Assembly (NCBI GenBank): GCA_023381415.1 | Contig: JAMCUN010000024.1 | Coordinates: 1-54,488, forward strand | From: Thermoplasmatota archaeon | GTDB taxonomy: Archaea > Thermoplasmatota > Thermoplasmata > Thermoplasmatales > GCA-001856825 | Reading direction: 5' to 3' | DNA: 54,488 nt | Shown here: positions 43,090-52,194 of the stretch, piece by piece | Layout: every line of letters starts with the position of its first letter | Position numbering within the stretch: the first letter of the stretch is position 1 | Program-made: the position numbers and the translations under genes | The notes under the pieces: generated by a model | Databases searched by the model: none | What the model was told of the DNA's origin: nothing | What the model saw: only the letters and a program-made list of their open reading frames with translations

Positions 43090-43290
43090 TGTAACTTCTG
43101 AATTGCTCTCGCATGGACAACATAATATTAATGGGTTTGGTAGGAGGTGAAATGACCATTCGGATCGGCCTGATGAGACAGGTGAATAGCAGTGAGGAAT
43201 CATTTTAGGTATGGAATCGTGTCGTTATGGCGATAATGAAAAATTTAAAGGTAGATTTAATTACTAGTTCTCATACCTGACTGAACCTTA

Positions 43291-43971
43291 GTGGCACTCT
43301 CAATATCAGGCATTATCTCCTACATACTCCAGGAGTCTTACGCAATAATGGGTAGCCTGGGCCCTGTGGGGGTATTCCTCCTGATGGTCCTGGAAGGGGT
43401 AGGATTGCCTTTCCCCTCAGAAGTTATAATGGTATTCGGCGGTTTCCTGTCGTCTGGAAACATCCTTCTGTTCGTGGTATTTGCGCTTGCCGGATCAATA
43501 GGTGGTTTCGTTGGGAACATCATTCTTTATTACATAGCCGTATTTGGGGGTCGCCCACTTATCCTTTTCATAGGAAAGTATGCAGGTTTAAAAGAGGAGC
43601 ACCTAGACAAGACAGAGAAATGGTTTGATGCCAGAGGCGAGTGGACGGTCTTCTTCGGAAGGTTCGTGCCAGGTTTTAGATCGTACATGAGCATCCCGGC
43701 AGGCATTTCAAGGATGAACATAGTAAAGTTCTCCATTTTCACTTTCGCTGGATCACTTATATGGTCGACGGCGCTCGCAGGTGGTGGTTACGTTCTGGGG
43801 AAGGAGTGGACAAAACTGGTCCCTATTATCTCAAACATAGGGCTTGTTCTTCTCGCAGTTTTCTTAATCGCCTTTATAGCTTATTTCATCTACCGTTTCT
43901 ATGCAAAGAAACATTCAGGTGAAAGTACCGGAAAGTCAGATAGCGGAAATGCTTCTAATGGAAAGTCATAG
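43291..43971 (+). CDS. DedA family membrane protein
   Basis: A DedA/VTT-domain protein of 226 residues with about five or six hydrophobic segments. The family marks EGVGLPFPSEVIM (near 32-44) and FGRFVPGFRSYMSIPAG (near 122-138) are intact. The family includes lipid flippases and scramblases, so a lipid-carrier or envelope role is likely. The C-terminal tail is short, hydrophilic and Ser/Gly-rich. The start is GTG with no clear ribosome binding site. Confidence 0.9.
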   Translation: MALSISGIISYILQESYAIMGSLGPVGVFLLMVLEGVGLPFPSEVIMVFGGFLSSGNILLFVVFALAGSIGGFVGNIILYYIAVFGGRPLILFIGKYAGLKEEHLDKTEKWFDARGEWTVFFGRFVPGFRSYMSIPAGISRMNIVKFSIFTFAGSLIWSTALAGGGYVLGKEWTKLVPIISNIGLVLLAVFLIAFIAYFIYRFYAKKHSGESTGKSDSGNASNGKS

Positions 43972-44022
43972 TCCTGTAGAATAGAAGCATACCCGAAATT
44001 CGTCAGGTTCTAAGGCTCATCT

Positions 44023-44667
44023 TCACAGAATCCCGAATGAAATGAAGAAATACGCTACGAGAACGGCCGCTATCCCAAACGTTATTCCCCAGTACATCTT
44101 GCTCCAGGCGAAGACCTTGCTTCCATCCAGTGGAGGAATGGGGATGAGGTTGAACAAACCCAGCCATAGATTTATATAAACTAGGAAGAAGACGGCAGCA
44201 AAGGCATTCAAGGGCATGTTGACAAATAAAAGTACTGGAAGAAGGGCCACTCCCATTACTAGATTTGCAAGTGGGCCGGCTATTGCTATTTTCCCTTCCC
44301 TTATAGGATTCCTGTAGCTCGCAAAGTATACTGCGCCTGGGAGGGCAAATAAAAATCCTATTAGTCCCGTTATTATCGTTAGAACAAGCCCCAGGGGCCA
44401 CATTCTAAATTCAGACCACGCGCCGTAGTGTATGGCAGTAAACTTATGGCTCATTTCATGTAATAGGAAGGCGGTAACCGTCATAAGGAACCCAATTGCT
44501 AGTGCCAGCAGTAGAGCTGGATGGACAAGAACACCATTTACCCTGAATGACGACCTAACTATGATCAGAAAGAGCGCCACAGAAAGGGTAACGACTGATA
44601 TGACTATGTCCTGCAGTTCCTTCTTCGAGAAGTTCCTCTTCTTGTACGTTACTCTGTACGTGGCCAT
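44023..44667 (-). CDS. Small M50 (site-2) membrane protease
   Basis: A 214-residue membrane metalloprotease. HEMSH at 70-74 gives the zinc site; GPLANLVMG and NLIPIPPLDGSKVFAW carry the conserved NPDG-type region. There are about five or six TM helices and no PDZ or CBS domain. It is the second M50 protein in the window and differs from the PDZ type at 34.5-36.0 kb. Confidence 0.9.
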   Translation of the reverse strand: MATYRVTYKKRNFSKKELQDIVISVVTLSVALFLIIVRSSFRVNGVLVHPALLLALAIGFLMTVTAFLLHEMSHKFTAIHYGAWSEFRMWPLGLVLTIITGLIGFLFALPGAVYFASYRNPIREGKIAIAGPLANLVMGVALLPVLLFVNMPLNAFAAVFFLVYINLWLGLFNLIPIPPLDGSKVFAWSKMYWGITFGIAAVLVAYFFISFGIL

Positions 44668-44764
44668 CTTCCCATGAATAAAATTAGCATATTAAACCTG
44701 ATTAGTGAAGAACCAATTATTGGGGTTACGCAAATATTTTATCAGATGATTGGGTGAGTTGACA

Positions 44765-45649
44765 ATGGAAAAAACAACGGTAATCAGCAGGATATGGTGG
44801 ATTGTCTTGACGGGTCTGATACTGATTGTTTTGGTTTTCTTCCTTACCAAGATAGTCTCAATTGTGCCTGTGGTTTATAAACCGTTCACGGGAGATATCC
44901 AGGCTCTCCTGTTTGGCGTAATACTTTACATAGCACTGAGGCTAATACTCAAAACTCTCCAAAATTACCTAGAAAGGAGAGTACAAAAGAAGTACGTAAG
45001 ACCTCTAGTTTTCATAATCTCCTTAATTGGATACTTTGTGATTCTTCTCGCTGTTCTGGCTCTTCTCGGAGTGGATCTTAGCTCAATAATACTCGGCAGC
45101 GCCTTCGCAGGCGCAATAGTGGGACTAGCCGCCCAGCAGATTCTGTCCAATTTCTTCAGCGGTGTGCTACTGATCTGGACAAGGCCATTCGCTCCTGGCG
45201 AATACATTGAGTTTAACAGCTGGCAATACTCATACATGCTCCCTTCCTATCCCCCTAAATACCTCTCTAGAGACGAGTTCAGGTGGAAGATTGCAGGGAC
45301 AGTAGAGGATATATCCATGAACTTCACCACCATAGTTGAGAATGATGGAACAGTAACGAAAATTCCAAACAGCATAATTATTCAAGGTGCAATAACTGTA
45401 AATCCAGTCAGGAACAAGATACAGGTCAGGACAGAAATGTTGAACAGCGTTGACTATGACGGACTGAAGAAAAGGATAGAGTCAATTGCCTCAAGGATGA
45501 AGGAGATAAAGGATTTCGCAACTAGCGTCGAAGAGATCGGTAGAGAGACATATCTTGTAAAGATAACTCTCACTACTGAGGGAGGAGACTCTGAAGCTGT
45601 AAGGGCCAGGTTCATGGAAGACTTGCTCGCGGCAAGGAAGAATATCTAA
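44765..45649 (+). CDS. MscS family mechanosensitive channel
   Basis: A small-conductance mechanosensitive channel homologue, 294 residues. It has three or four N-terminal TM helices, then the pore helix and beta domain: GSAFAGAIVGLAAQQILSNFFSG, GEYIEF, TVEDISMNFTTI and IPNSIIIQG. A short insert (SWQYSYMLPSYPPKYLSRDEF) separates the beta strands. I chose ATG 44765 because GGTGAG (44753-44758) is 6 nt upstream; a TTG at 44750 overlaps that site. Confidence 0.92.
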   Translation: MEKTTVISRIWWIVLTGLILIVLVFFLTKIVSIVPVVYKPFTGDIQALLFGVILYIALRLILKTLQNYLERRVQKKYVRPLVFIISLIGYFVILLAVLALLGVDLSSIILGSAFAGAIVGLAAQQILSNFFSGVLLIWTRPFAPGEYIEFNSWQYSYMLPSYPPKYLSRDEFRWKIAGTVEDISMNFTTIVENDGTVTKIPNSIIIQGAITVNPVRNKIQVRTEMLNSVDYDGLKKRIESIASRMKEIKDFATSVEEIGRETYLVKITLTTEGGDSEAVRARFMEDLLAARKNI

Positions 45650-45728
45650 TTTTCATATTTCTATCTCTTGAAGCGTTTACAAAATCTTTTATCCAAAATT
45701 AATTATCAGTCAACGGAGTCGAATAGAA

Positions 45729-46388
45729 ATGGCTAAGTTGACATGGTATGGACATGCAGCATGGCAAATAGATTTTCAAAAGGCAGTGGTCCTAGTGGAC
45801 CCCTTCCTTAGGAACAATCCAAAGTCTCCAGTGAAACCTGAGGACCTGAAGAAGATAGATTTCATAGTTGTTACTCACAATCACGACGATCACCTGGGTG
45901 ATGCGTTTGAGATTGCCAAGAACAAGGGTGCCAGGCTCATTTCAATGTATGAGAACGTGTTTCAGGGATCTAAGGAAGGTATCCCTGAAGAGAACCTGAT
46001 TGGAATGAACATCGGGAATCAGGTTGACTTTGGAAGCGTCAAGATAGGTCTTGTCCCGGCAGTTCACAGCGGTAACTGTGCAGGAGCTGTGATTACTGGA
46101 GATGGCGTGACGATCTATCACGCAGGCGACACTGGTCTCTTCGGTGACATGAAATTGATTGGCCAGATGTACAGGCCGAAGGTTTCACTTCTTCCCACAG
46201 GAGGGTTCTTCACGATGGGGCCTAAGGAAGCTGCAATGGCAGCACGAATGATAGGATCTGAGGTAGTTATTCCGATGCACTACGGTACCTTCCCCCCCAT
46301 TGATTCTAATCCAAAGGAACTCAAAGATGCATTGGGAGATGAGTACAAAGTTCCTATCCTCAAACCTGGGGAATCGTTCATAATCTGA
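45729..46388 (+). CDS. UPF0173 metal-dependent hydrolase (MBL fold)
   Basis: A metallo-beta-lactamase fold protein of 219 residues of the UPF0173 group. The metal motif is THNHDDHLGD (His50, His52, Asp54, His55), with later ligands at AVHSG, HAGDTG and MHYGTF. The closest named relatives are annotated as metal-dependent hydrolases or L-ascorbate-6-phosphate lactonase-like proteins, with no firm substrate. It stands alone 43 nt before the ROK kinase gene. Confidence 0.9.
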   Translation: MAKLTWYGHAAWQIDFQKAVVLVDPFLRNNPKSPVKPEDLKKIDFIVVTHNHDDHLGDAFEIAKNKGARLISMYENVFQGSKEGIPEENLIGMNIGNQVDFGSVKIGLVPAVHSGNCAGAVITGDGVTIYHAGDTGLFGDMKLIGQMYRPKVSLLPTGGFFTMGPKEAAMAARMIGSEVVIPMHYGTFPPIDSNPKELKDALGDEYKVPILKPGESFII

Positions 46389-46431
46389 AAATAAAGCGGA
46401 AGGGATAAATTTCAAGACATTCTATTCAGGG

Positions 46432-47373
46432 GTGTCCGGTGGATACAGCCTTGGGTTTGACGTAGGTGGAACCAAGATAACAGCAGTCCTAGCTTCGAGT
46501 GAAGGAAGGATAAAGAAGAGGGTGGAGGCGAAGACAAGAAGATTCAAGGGAGCCGCGGACCTGATAAATCAAATACATTCATTGGGCATGCAGTTTAATA
46601 ATTTCGACAAGGTGGGAGTCATTTTCCCTGCCCCGATTTCCCGCAAGGGGGTTGCCCTATACGCTCCCAATCTCAGTGGATGGAAGAATGCAAATATAAA
46701 GGAAATGCTTGGGAGGGCATTTCAGAGGGATGTATTTATAGACAATGACGCAACGGCTCAGACAATATCTGTGAAGATCTACGACAAGGGAAGAAAATAC
46801 AGGAACTTTATCTACCTTGCCGTTGGCACGGGAATTGGCGGGGGAGTATTTGTTAACAACGAGATTTACAGGGGAGGAAATGGCTATGCAGGCGAATTCG
46901 GCCATTCCGTAATACTTGCGAATGGACCCGTATGTGGATGCGGCAGGAGAGGGTGCGTAGAGGCTCTCGCCTCGGGACGTGCGATTTCCAGGAGGGCGGC
47001 TGAAAACTCTAAAGAAATTAGGAATTCTCCATTCCTGTCATCAATACGATTGGAGAACCTATCTGCCGAGGACATATTCAGCGGCAGAGAGCTTGGAGAC
47101 CCTTTTTGCACTTTACTCATAGATGAGACAATATATTATCTGTCAGTGGCAATCGCGAATTATATCAATGAGTTTGACCCAGAAGCAATATTCCTTGGAG
47201 GCGGGCTGATAAAGAACAATGAATCTCTTATATCCGAACTCAAGGAATCGGTGGAAAATGAGCTCGGAAATTATACCAGGGAGGTTCCATTCATAAAGGT
47301 ATCAGGTAGAACAGTCGATCTTTCACCCATAGCCCTGTCGGTGTACGAATCATCAAAAAACTCGGATGGATAG
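46432..47373 (+). CDS. ROK family glucokinase
   Basis: A sugar kinase of 313 residues. ATP-binding LGFDVGGTKI (7-16), catalytic Asp106 in DNDATAQ, EFGHS with zinc ligand His158, and CGCGRRGC (168-175) are the ROK signature with the zinc site. Glucose is the expected substrate by family. Archaeal Thermoplasma-type cells use such a kinase beside the non-phosphorylative pathway. The GTG start has a GATAAATTTC box about 26 nt upstream. The next gene is gluconate dehydratase. Confidence 0.87.
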   Translation: MSGGYSLGFDVGGTKITAVLASSEGRIKKRVEAKTRRFKGAADLINQIHSLGMQFNNFDKVGVIFPAPISRKGVALYAPNLSGWKNANIKEMLGRAFQRDVFIDNDATAQTISVKIYDKGRKYRNFIYLAVGTGIGGGVFVNNEIYRGGNGYAGEFGHSVILANGPVCGCGRRGCVEALASGRAISRRAAENSKEIRNSPFLSSIRLENLSAEDIFSGRELGDPFCTLLIDETIYYLSVAIANYINEFDPEAIFLGGGLIKNNESLISELKESVENELGNYTREVPFIKVSGRTVDLSPIALSVYESSKNSDG

Positions 47374-47423
47374 CTACTGCCATTTAATCAAGTTCTTCTG
47401 TAGTGGGCGCAGGCTGAGAAATC

Positions 47424-47429
47424 TTTATA
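47424..47429 (+). promoter_or_regulatory. TATA-like box of the Entner-Doudoroff operon
   Basis: TTTATA lies about 26 nt before ATG 47453 but only 14 nt before ATG 47441, so the second ATG is favoured as a leaderless start of the dehydratase gene. Confidence 0.5.
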
Positions 47430-47452
47430 GCCATAGTTGAATGGATATCATT

Positions 47453-48631
47453 ATGGCGCGGATAAAAGATGTAGATATTCTGGAGCTAGGAGAAGAAGGT
47501 GAAAGATCCAGTCCCTGGAGTTCAACGATACTGGTCCTAAGGTTGGTGACAGGAGATGGAGAGGTCGGTTATGGTGAGGCTCCAACAACTCTGATGACAC
47601 GGCCAGTATTTGAGCAAATGAAGGAGGTGTCTAGGGTGTTCAAGAACAGGGAGATAGGGGAAATAAGGAAGAACTACCTGGAGTTTTACAAACACTCATT
47701 CTACCTCCCGGTTTCTGTGGAAGCCACTGCCGCATTGAGTGCCTTTGAGATTGCTTCATGGGATGCGGTAGGAAAGGAACATGGGGCTGCAATATACGAC
47801 CTGCTTGGGGGGAAGGTGAGGGATAGTGTGAGAGCGTACGCTAACGGATGGTATGATAACTGCACCTCACCACAAGAGTTTCTGGCTAAAGCAAAAGAGG
47901 TCGAGGGGAAAGGATTCACAGCTGCAAAATTTGATCCATTTGGGCCAAATTATGATGCCATAAGCGATGAAGGGGTCAGTAAGGCAAGGAAGATCATAGA
48001 GACGTTGAAAAGCAGGACAAAGCTTGATTTATTGATCGAATGCCATGGCAGATTTTCTCCGAATTCTGCTATGAGGGTTGCCAGGGGCATTGAAGACCTT
48101 GAGCCCTTCTTTGTAGAGGAACCGATACATCCAGATCAGTTCAATGGCCTCAAAAGGTTGCGTGAAGTGACAGATATGAGGATTGCCCTGGGCGAAAGGG
48201 TGCTAAACAAGAATCTCTTTCTCCCGTATTTCACGGCGGACCTGGTTGATATTATCCAGCCCGATATCACTAACGTGGGAGGAATAATTCAGGCGAGGGA
48301 AGCGGCATCTCTAGCTGACTCATTCGGGGTAGAGGTTGCATTTCATAACGCATTTGGACCAATCCAGACTGCAGCGACCCTCCACCTTGACTACAACATA
48401 CCTAATTTCCTGATTCAGGAGAGCTTCGAGGCGTTCTGGCCCAAATGGAAAAAGAGCCTTGTGAAATCAGGATATAAACTGGAGAATGGACATTTCATTC
48501 TTAGCGGTAAACCTGGGTTAGGAATAGAGATAAATGAAAGGATATTGACCGACTACAAGACCAATGAAATGGAGCCTTTCAATCCAGACGAGCCACCATG
48601 GGTTGTCAAGGGAACATTCAAGAGAGGATGA
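47453..48631 (+). CDS. gad: Gluconate dehydratase (enolase superfamily)
   Basis: A mandelate-racemase-group enolase-superfamily dehydratase, 392 residues. Metal ligands: Glu196 (ECHGRF), Glu223 (EEPI) and Glu248 (GERV); the His/Asp region includes ITNVGGIIQA and FHNAFGPIQTAA. Context points to gluconate (and possibly galactonate) to 2-keto-3-deoxygluconate, as in Thermoplasma, Picrophilus and Sulfolobus. I start at ATG 47453 because of the TATA spacing. The stop overlaps the next gene by 4 nt (ATGA). Related acid-sugar dehydratases cannot be fully ruled out. Confidence 0.87.
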   Translation: MARIKDVDILELGEEGERSSPWSSTILVLRLVTGDGEVGYGEAPTTLMTRPVFEQMKEVSRVFKNREIGEIRKNYLEFYKHSFYLPVSVEATAALSAFEIASWDAVGKEHGAAIYDLLGGKVRDSVRAYANGWYDNCTSPQEFLAKAKEVEGKGFTAAKFDPFGPNYDAISDEGVSKARKIIETLKSRTKLDLLIECHGRFSPNSAMRVARGIEDLEPFFVEEPIHPDQFNGLKRLREVTDMRIALGERVLNKNLFLPYFTADLVDIIQPDITNVGGIIQAREAASLADSFGVEVAFHNAFGPIQTAATLHLDYNIPNFLIQESFEAFWPKWKKSLVKSGYKLENGHFILSGKPGLGIEINERILTDYKTNEMEPFNPDEPPWVVKGTFKRG

Positions 48632-49257
48632 GCGGTTTGAAGTTCTATGACCTTTCACTTCCCATAGCAGACGGTATGCCGAGCTTCAAAGGCGATCCTG
48701 TTCCGGAAGTCAGGCAGTTCAAGAGAATAGAAGCGGATGGATACAACTTGAAGGAAATTAGAATAGGAACGCACACCGGAACACATCTGGACGCACCGGC
48801 ACACTTCATCAAGGGAGGGAAAACGATAGATCAACTGGACCTCTCCGTCCTACAGGGAACTGCGACATGCATATTATATGACCCAAAGAAAGGTATCAGA
48901 TTGCCAGGAGAGCACCACGACATCATACTTCTTTACACAGGATACAACAACATGTGGAACCAAATGAGGGTCTTCAAGAACTTCAGTTACATAGATAAAA
49001 TGGATGCAGGATTGCTAAAGGATTATGGTGTTAAAATGGTAGGAATAGACTCCCCGTCAGCCGAAATTGAAAATTCGAAGGATTTCGAAACACACCGAAT
49101 TCTGCTGGGCGGCTCCATACCCATAATAGAAAACCTGAATTCAGCTCCACTGTCTAGCCTGGTGGGAAGAACATTCACCTTACAAGTGTTTCCAATTCTT
49201 GTAAAGGACGGGGATGGAGCTCCGGCAAGGGTAATTGCAATGGAGGAAGTGGCATGA
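48628..49257 (+). CDS. Cyclase/formamidase-family hydrolase, candidate gluconolactonase
   Basis: A metal-dependent hydrolase of the cyclase/kynurenine formamidase family (209 residues). The signature HTGTHLDAPAH lies at 49-59, with His49, His53, Asp55 and His59 as metal ligands; the DLSLPIADGMPSFKGDP start is also typical. Known members open amide or lactam-like rings, such as isatin hydrolase and kynurenine formamidase. Both ends overlap neighbours by 4 nt: gluconate dehydratase upstream and glucose dehydrogenase downstream. I infer that it hydrolyses gluconolactone. I start at ATG 48628; the frame is open to 48598. Confidence 0.83.
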   Translation: MSGLKFYDLSLPIADGMPSFKGDPVPEVRQFKRIEADGYNLKEIRIGTHTGTHLDAPAHFIKGGKTIDQLDLSVLQGTATCILYDPKKGIRLPGEHHDIILLYTGYNNMWNQMRVFKNFSYIDKMDAGLLKDYGVKMVGIDSPSAEIENSKDFETHRILLGGSIPIIENLNSAPLSSLVGRTFTLQVFPILVKDGDGAPARVIAMEEVA

Positions 49258-50321
49258 GGGCAATTACCACGGTTCCGCCATCAGGAGGGATCACTCTTTC
49301 TCAACTTGACTTGGAAAAAGGAGATGGCGTAAAGGTCAGAACTCTTTTCACCGGCATCTGCGGAACAGACAAGGAAATTGCTCTCGGGAAACTCAGTTTC
49401 GCAAGGCCAGAGAAGGGGAGGTCGCTAGTTTTAGGGCATGAAGCAGTCGGTGTTGTTGACGATTCCTCGGGATATTCCTCCTTCAAGGAAGGGGACATCG
49501 TGGTGCCGATGGTCAGGAGGCCGGGAGGGTGCAGGATGTGCAGGTTGGGGAGACAGGATTTCTGCGAGGATGGTGACTTCGTAGAGGCAGGGATAAGAGG
49601 GAAGAACGGATTCATGAGGGAAGAATTCTTAGAGGACCCAAGATTCCTGGTCAAGGTTGATGATCCATCGACTGTCAACCTAGCAGTACTGACAGAGCCT
49701 TTGAAGAACGTGATGAAGATAAAGGAAACATTCCAGTTCTTGAGGGGAAGAATTCCGTGGTACTGTCAAGATTCAACCCTATCATGCAAGAACCTTTATG
49801 TATTTGGAACTGGGACGGAAGGTCTGCTGATATCAATGGTATTCAAATCGCTCGGGATGAATGTGGTAGAGGTGAACAGGCACCCTCTAGGAGAAAACAT
49901 CATGAAATTCCTGGATGACAACAGGATAAGCTACATAGATACCTCATCAGAAAGACTTGACATAAAAGTAAGGGACATGAGTATGGATGCAGCCATCGAT
50001 GCAGTAGGAGCGATGGACGTGTTGAAGGAAATAACGGACAACATCAGCAACAACGGCATAGCAATCATGTTTGGCACAAGCGGTCAGATGCCATCAAGCA
50101 CGTTTGATATTCTTGAGAGAGTAGTGGACAGGAATGTCACTGTAGTAGGGAGCGTGGATGGCGCTAAGATACATTATTCAGAAGCAATAGACTTCATAGA
50201 AACTCACGGAAAGACGATGCATATGGATAGGATCATCACGGGAAAGTACTCACCAGAAGACCTGAAGATTTTCACCGAAAAGGAAAAGGAGGAGATAAAA
50301 AAAGTAATAGCCTGGTCGTGA
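49254..50321 (+). CDS. gdh: Glucose 1-dehydrogenase (zinc, Thermoplasma type)
   Basis: Oxidises glucose, and probably galactose, with NAD(P). It follows the Thermoplasma acidophilum enzyme closely: GICGTD (Cys36, catalytic zinc), GHEA (His62, Glu63), VRRPGGCRMCRLGRQDFC with Cys93, 96 and 104, AVLTEPLKNVMK, FGTGTEGLL (cofactor loop) and VGSVDGAKIHY. At 355 residues it is normal. The structural zinc site has three cysteines rather than four. It starts inside the cyclase gene stop (ATGA). Confidence 0.94.
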   Translation: MRAITTVPPSGGITLSQLDLEKGDGVKVRTLFTGICGTDKEIALGKLSFARPEKGRSLVLGHEAVGVVDDSSGYSSFKEGDIVVPMVRRPGGCRMCRLGRQDFCEDGDFVEAGIRGKNGFMREEFLEDPRFLVKVDDPSTVNLAVLTEPLKNVMKIKETFQFLRGRIPWYCQDSTLSCKNLYVFGTGTEGLLISMVFKSLGMNVVEVNRHPLGENIMKFLDDNRISYIDTSSERLDIKVRDMSMDAAIDAVGAMDVLKEITDNISNNGIAIMFGTSGQMPSSTFDILERVVDRNVTVVGSVDGAKIHYSEAIDFIETHGKTMHMDRIITGKYSPEDLKIFTEKEKEEIKKVIAWS

Positions 50322-50342
50322 TTCACCCCCAGGAGCTAAAGC

Positions 50343-51521
50343 TTGAAGAGTGGACTTAGAAACATCTACATATACACCTTCTTTTACTCTTTCCTCCTCC
50401 TTAATCCAATATGGGTACTCTACCTACTGGATCTGGGGTACAGTATCTTCTACGTGACAATATTGGATGTGGTTTTCTACATAACTATAGTCCTCTCAAG
50501 TATCCCGATGGGAAGAATTACAGACTCAATAGGAAGAAGGAATGCGCTGTTCATATCATCAATTCTCACAGGTATAGGCATAATATTCTTCGGTATGTTT
50601 CAGTCATTTCTCGGGATAGCAGTAAGTTATGTGGTATGGGGAATAGGGGTGGCCATAAATAACAGTGCGCTTGAGAGCGTGAGCTTCGAATATTCAAGGT
50701 CGCACGACCTGAGATACCTTGAAATAATAGGAATGGTCAACTTCATTTCAGCAGTATCTGTTGCCGTCGCTTCACTTCTTGGGGGGTACATAGGGGAGTA
50801 CCTGGGATTGAGGATAGTTGTCTTCGCCACGGCCATTATGGTTCTTCTTTCCTCCTTTTACACTCTGAAGCTGAGAGAGAGGAAGAGGGATAACACCCAC
50901 GGGACGATGCTGCTCAAACTGGGGAACTACATCAGGGACAGGAGAATAATGAGCATCATCCTCCTTCGTGTGGCACTGCTGCTCAACTTCAACATGATGA
51001 TCATATTCAAGCAGCCTTATTACAAAGAGATGGGAATAGGGACCGGATTGATTGGTGTCATATTCTTTGCTGACGTACTTCTCAGGGGAGTGGCATCTCT
51101 TAGCACGCAGAGATTTGCATTCGTTGCAAAGAACAGGTTTTTTGCTATGCTTCTCTTCACTTCCCTCATTTTCTTCACCATCTATATTCCGGGCCTTATG
51201 GAAAACATTCTGTCACTTTTTTTCCTCATCCTCAACTCTATAATTTTTGGTTTCTATTCTAACATCCTGAGCGAAGAGGTGAATGTCCTTGTCCCCTCAG
51301 AGGTCAGGGCTACGGTACTCTCAGTGATCTTCCTTGTCAGCTCCCTCTTTACCGCCTTAGCAGAGCCGTTCCTAGGGTATTCAGCATCAGTGATAGGTCT
51401 GGAGAAGACGCTGCTAATATTTAGCGCAATATTCCTTGCGATATCTACAGCAGCAATATTCATACACATAATGGGCAGGGAGGAGGGTCACTTCAAGCTA
51501 GTCACGACCGGAGAAAGATAA
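50343..51521 (+). CDS. MFS transporter, probable sugar permease
   Basis: A major facilitator protein with about 12 helices in 392 residues. The motif A region is GRITDSIGRRNALF, between helices 2 and 3. The TTG start is supported by AGGAGC (50331-50336), 6 nt upstream, and follows the glucose dehydrogenase stop by 21 nt. Operon position suggests a sugar or sugar acid as substrate, but this cannot be shown from sequence. Confidence 0.88.
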   Translation: MKSGLRNIYIYTFFYSFLLLNPIWVLYLLDLGYSIFYVTILDVVFYITIVLSSIPMGRITDSIGRRNALFISSILTGIGIIFFGMFQSFLGIAVSYVVWGIGVAINNSALESVSFEYSRSHDLRYLEIIGMVNFISAVSVAVASLLGGYIGEYLGLRIVVFATAIMVLLSSFYTLKLRERKRDNTHGTMLLKLGNYIRDRRIMSIILLRVALLLNFNMMIIFKQPYYKEMGIGTGLIGVIFFADVLLRGVASLSTQRFAFVAKNRFFAMLLFTSLIFFTIYIPGLMENILSLFFLILNSIIFGFYSNILSEEVNVLVPSEVRATVLSVIFLVSSLFTALAEPFLGYSASVIGLEKTLLIFSAIFLAISTAAIFIHIMGREEGHFKLVTTGER

Positions 51522-51523
51522 GT

Positions 51524-52069
51524 CTATACAAGAGGAAGTGAAGTGGCTCGTTCCATGACTACCTCAAGAATGGACTTATTTAGAGGGTAAGAGAAATTCC
51601 AGCCGATCGCTTCTTCTATGAAGGGGGTCAGATAATGCTTGGAGTCCTCAAAAATCCTCGCGGCATTAGTCGGGTGGCTCATCTGAGCGTGGACCATTGA
51701 GACGCACATAAGGACTATTCCATGGAAGAATTTGCTCCTATTGTCCTTATAGTATTTCCAGTAATCCTCGAAAATCTCATGCGCAATCCAATATTTTTCT
51801 TCGCTTATAGCGAAGAATCCCTCATTTATTCCATTCATTTTTTCTTCAAGGCTATTCAGGGGAATGGACTCCCCGCGATTAAAAATGCACAACTCTACAA
51901 CATCTAAAACTCCAGAAACGTATTCCAAACCAGAATCCAAATTTGAAAATCTAAGATCCACCTCTAGAAACTCGCTTCCTTTCCTGAATATTCTGAACTT
52001 GTTGGGTCTGAATCGTCCTTCGTCCAGGTTACTTGTGAATAATAGTATTCTAACATTCCATTCTAGCAC
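51524..52069 (-). CDS. DUF309 family protein
   Basis: A 181-residue protein. The C-terminal half has the DUF309 core: YWIAHEIFEDYWK, KFFHGIVLMCVSMVHAQMSHPTNAARIF, with conserved His, Glu and Trp. The N-terminal half (about 80 residues; VRILLFTSNLDEGRFRPNKFRIF) is extra and unassigned. The function is unknown. It is convergent with the MFS gene with only 2 nt between stops. Confidence 0.8.
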   Translation of the reverse strand: MLEWNVRILLFTSNLDEGRFRPNKFRIFRKGSEFLEVDLRFSNLDSGLEYVSGVLDVVELCIFNRGESIPLNSLEEKMNGINEGFFAISEEKYWIAHEIFEDYWKYYKDNRSKFFHGIVLMCVSMVHAQMSHPTNAARIFEDSKHYLTPFIEEAIGWNFSYPLNKSILEVVMERATSLPLV

Positions 52070-52168
52070 TTTAGGTGCATAGTGATATTTGACTTAAGGG
52101 TATCACATCCCAAAGCTTTGAGCAGCTCCGCATCTTGAAGATCGACCAATATAGAATAAGGTACAATA

Positions 52169-52191
52169 ATCAATAATGGCGCGAAAAATTA
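52169..52191. repeat. 23-bp exact repeat, copy 1 (upstream of GNAT gene)
   Basis: The 23 bases here are identical to 53371-53393, in the same orientation. This copy is non-coding and ends 3 nt before the GNAT ATG. The sequence begins ATCAATAATGG and includes GCGCG. See the finding. Confidence 0.85.
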
Positions 52192-52194
52192 CTT

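Noticed and set aside
43090-43203. Upstream extension of the HNH gene
   Set aside because: The added residues are Cys/Pro-rich with no family match and overlap an AT-rich promoter-like region; ATG 43089 starts a normal protein.
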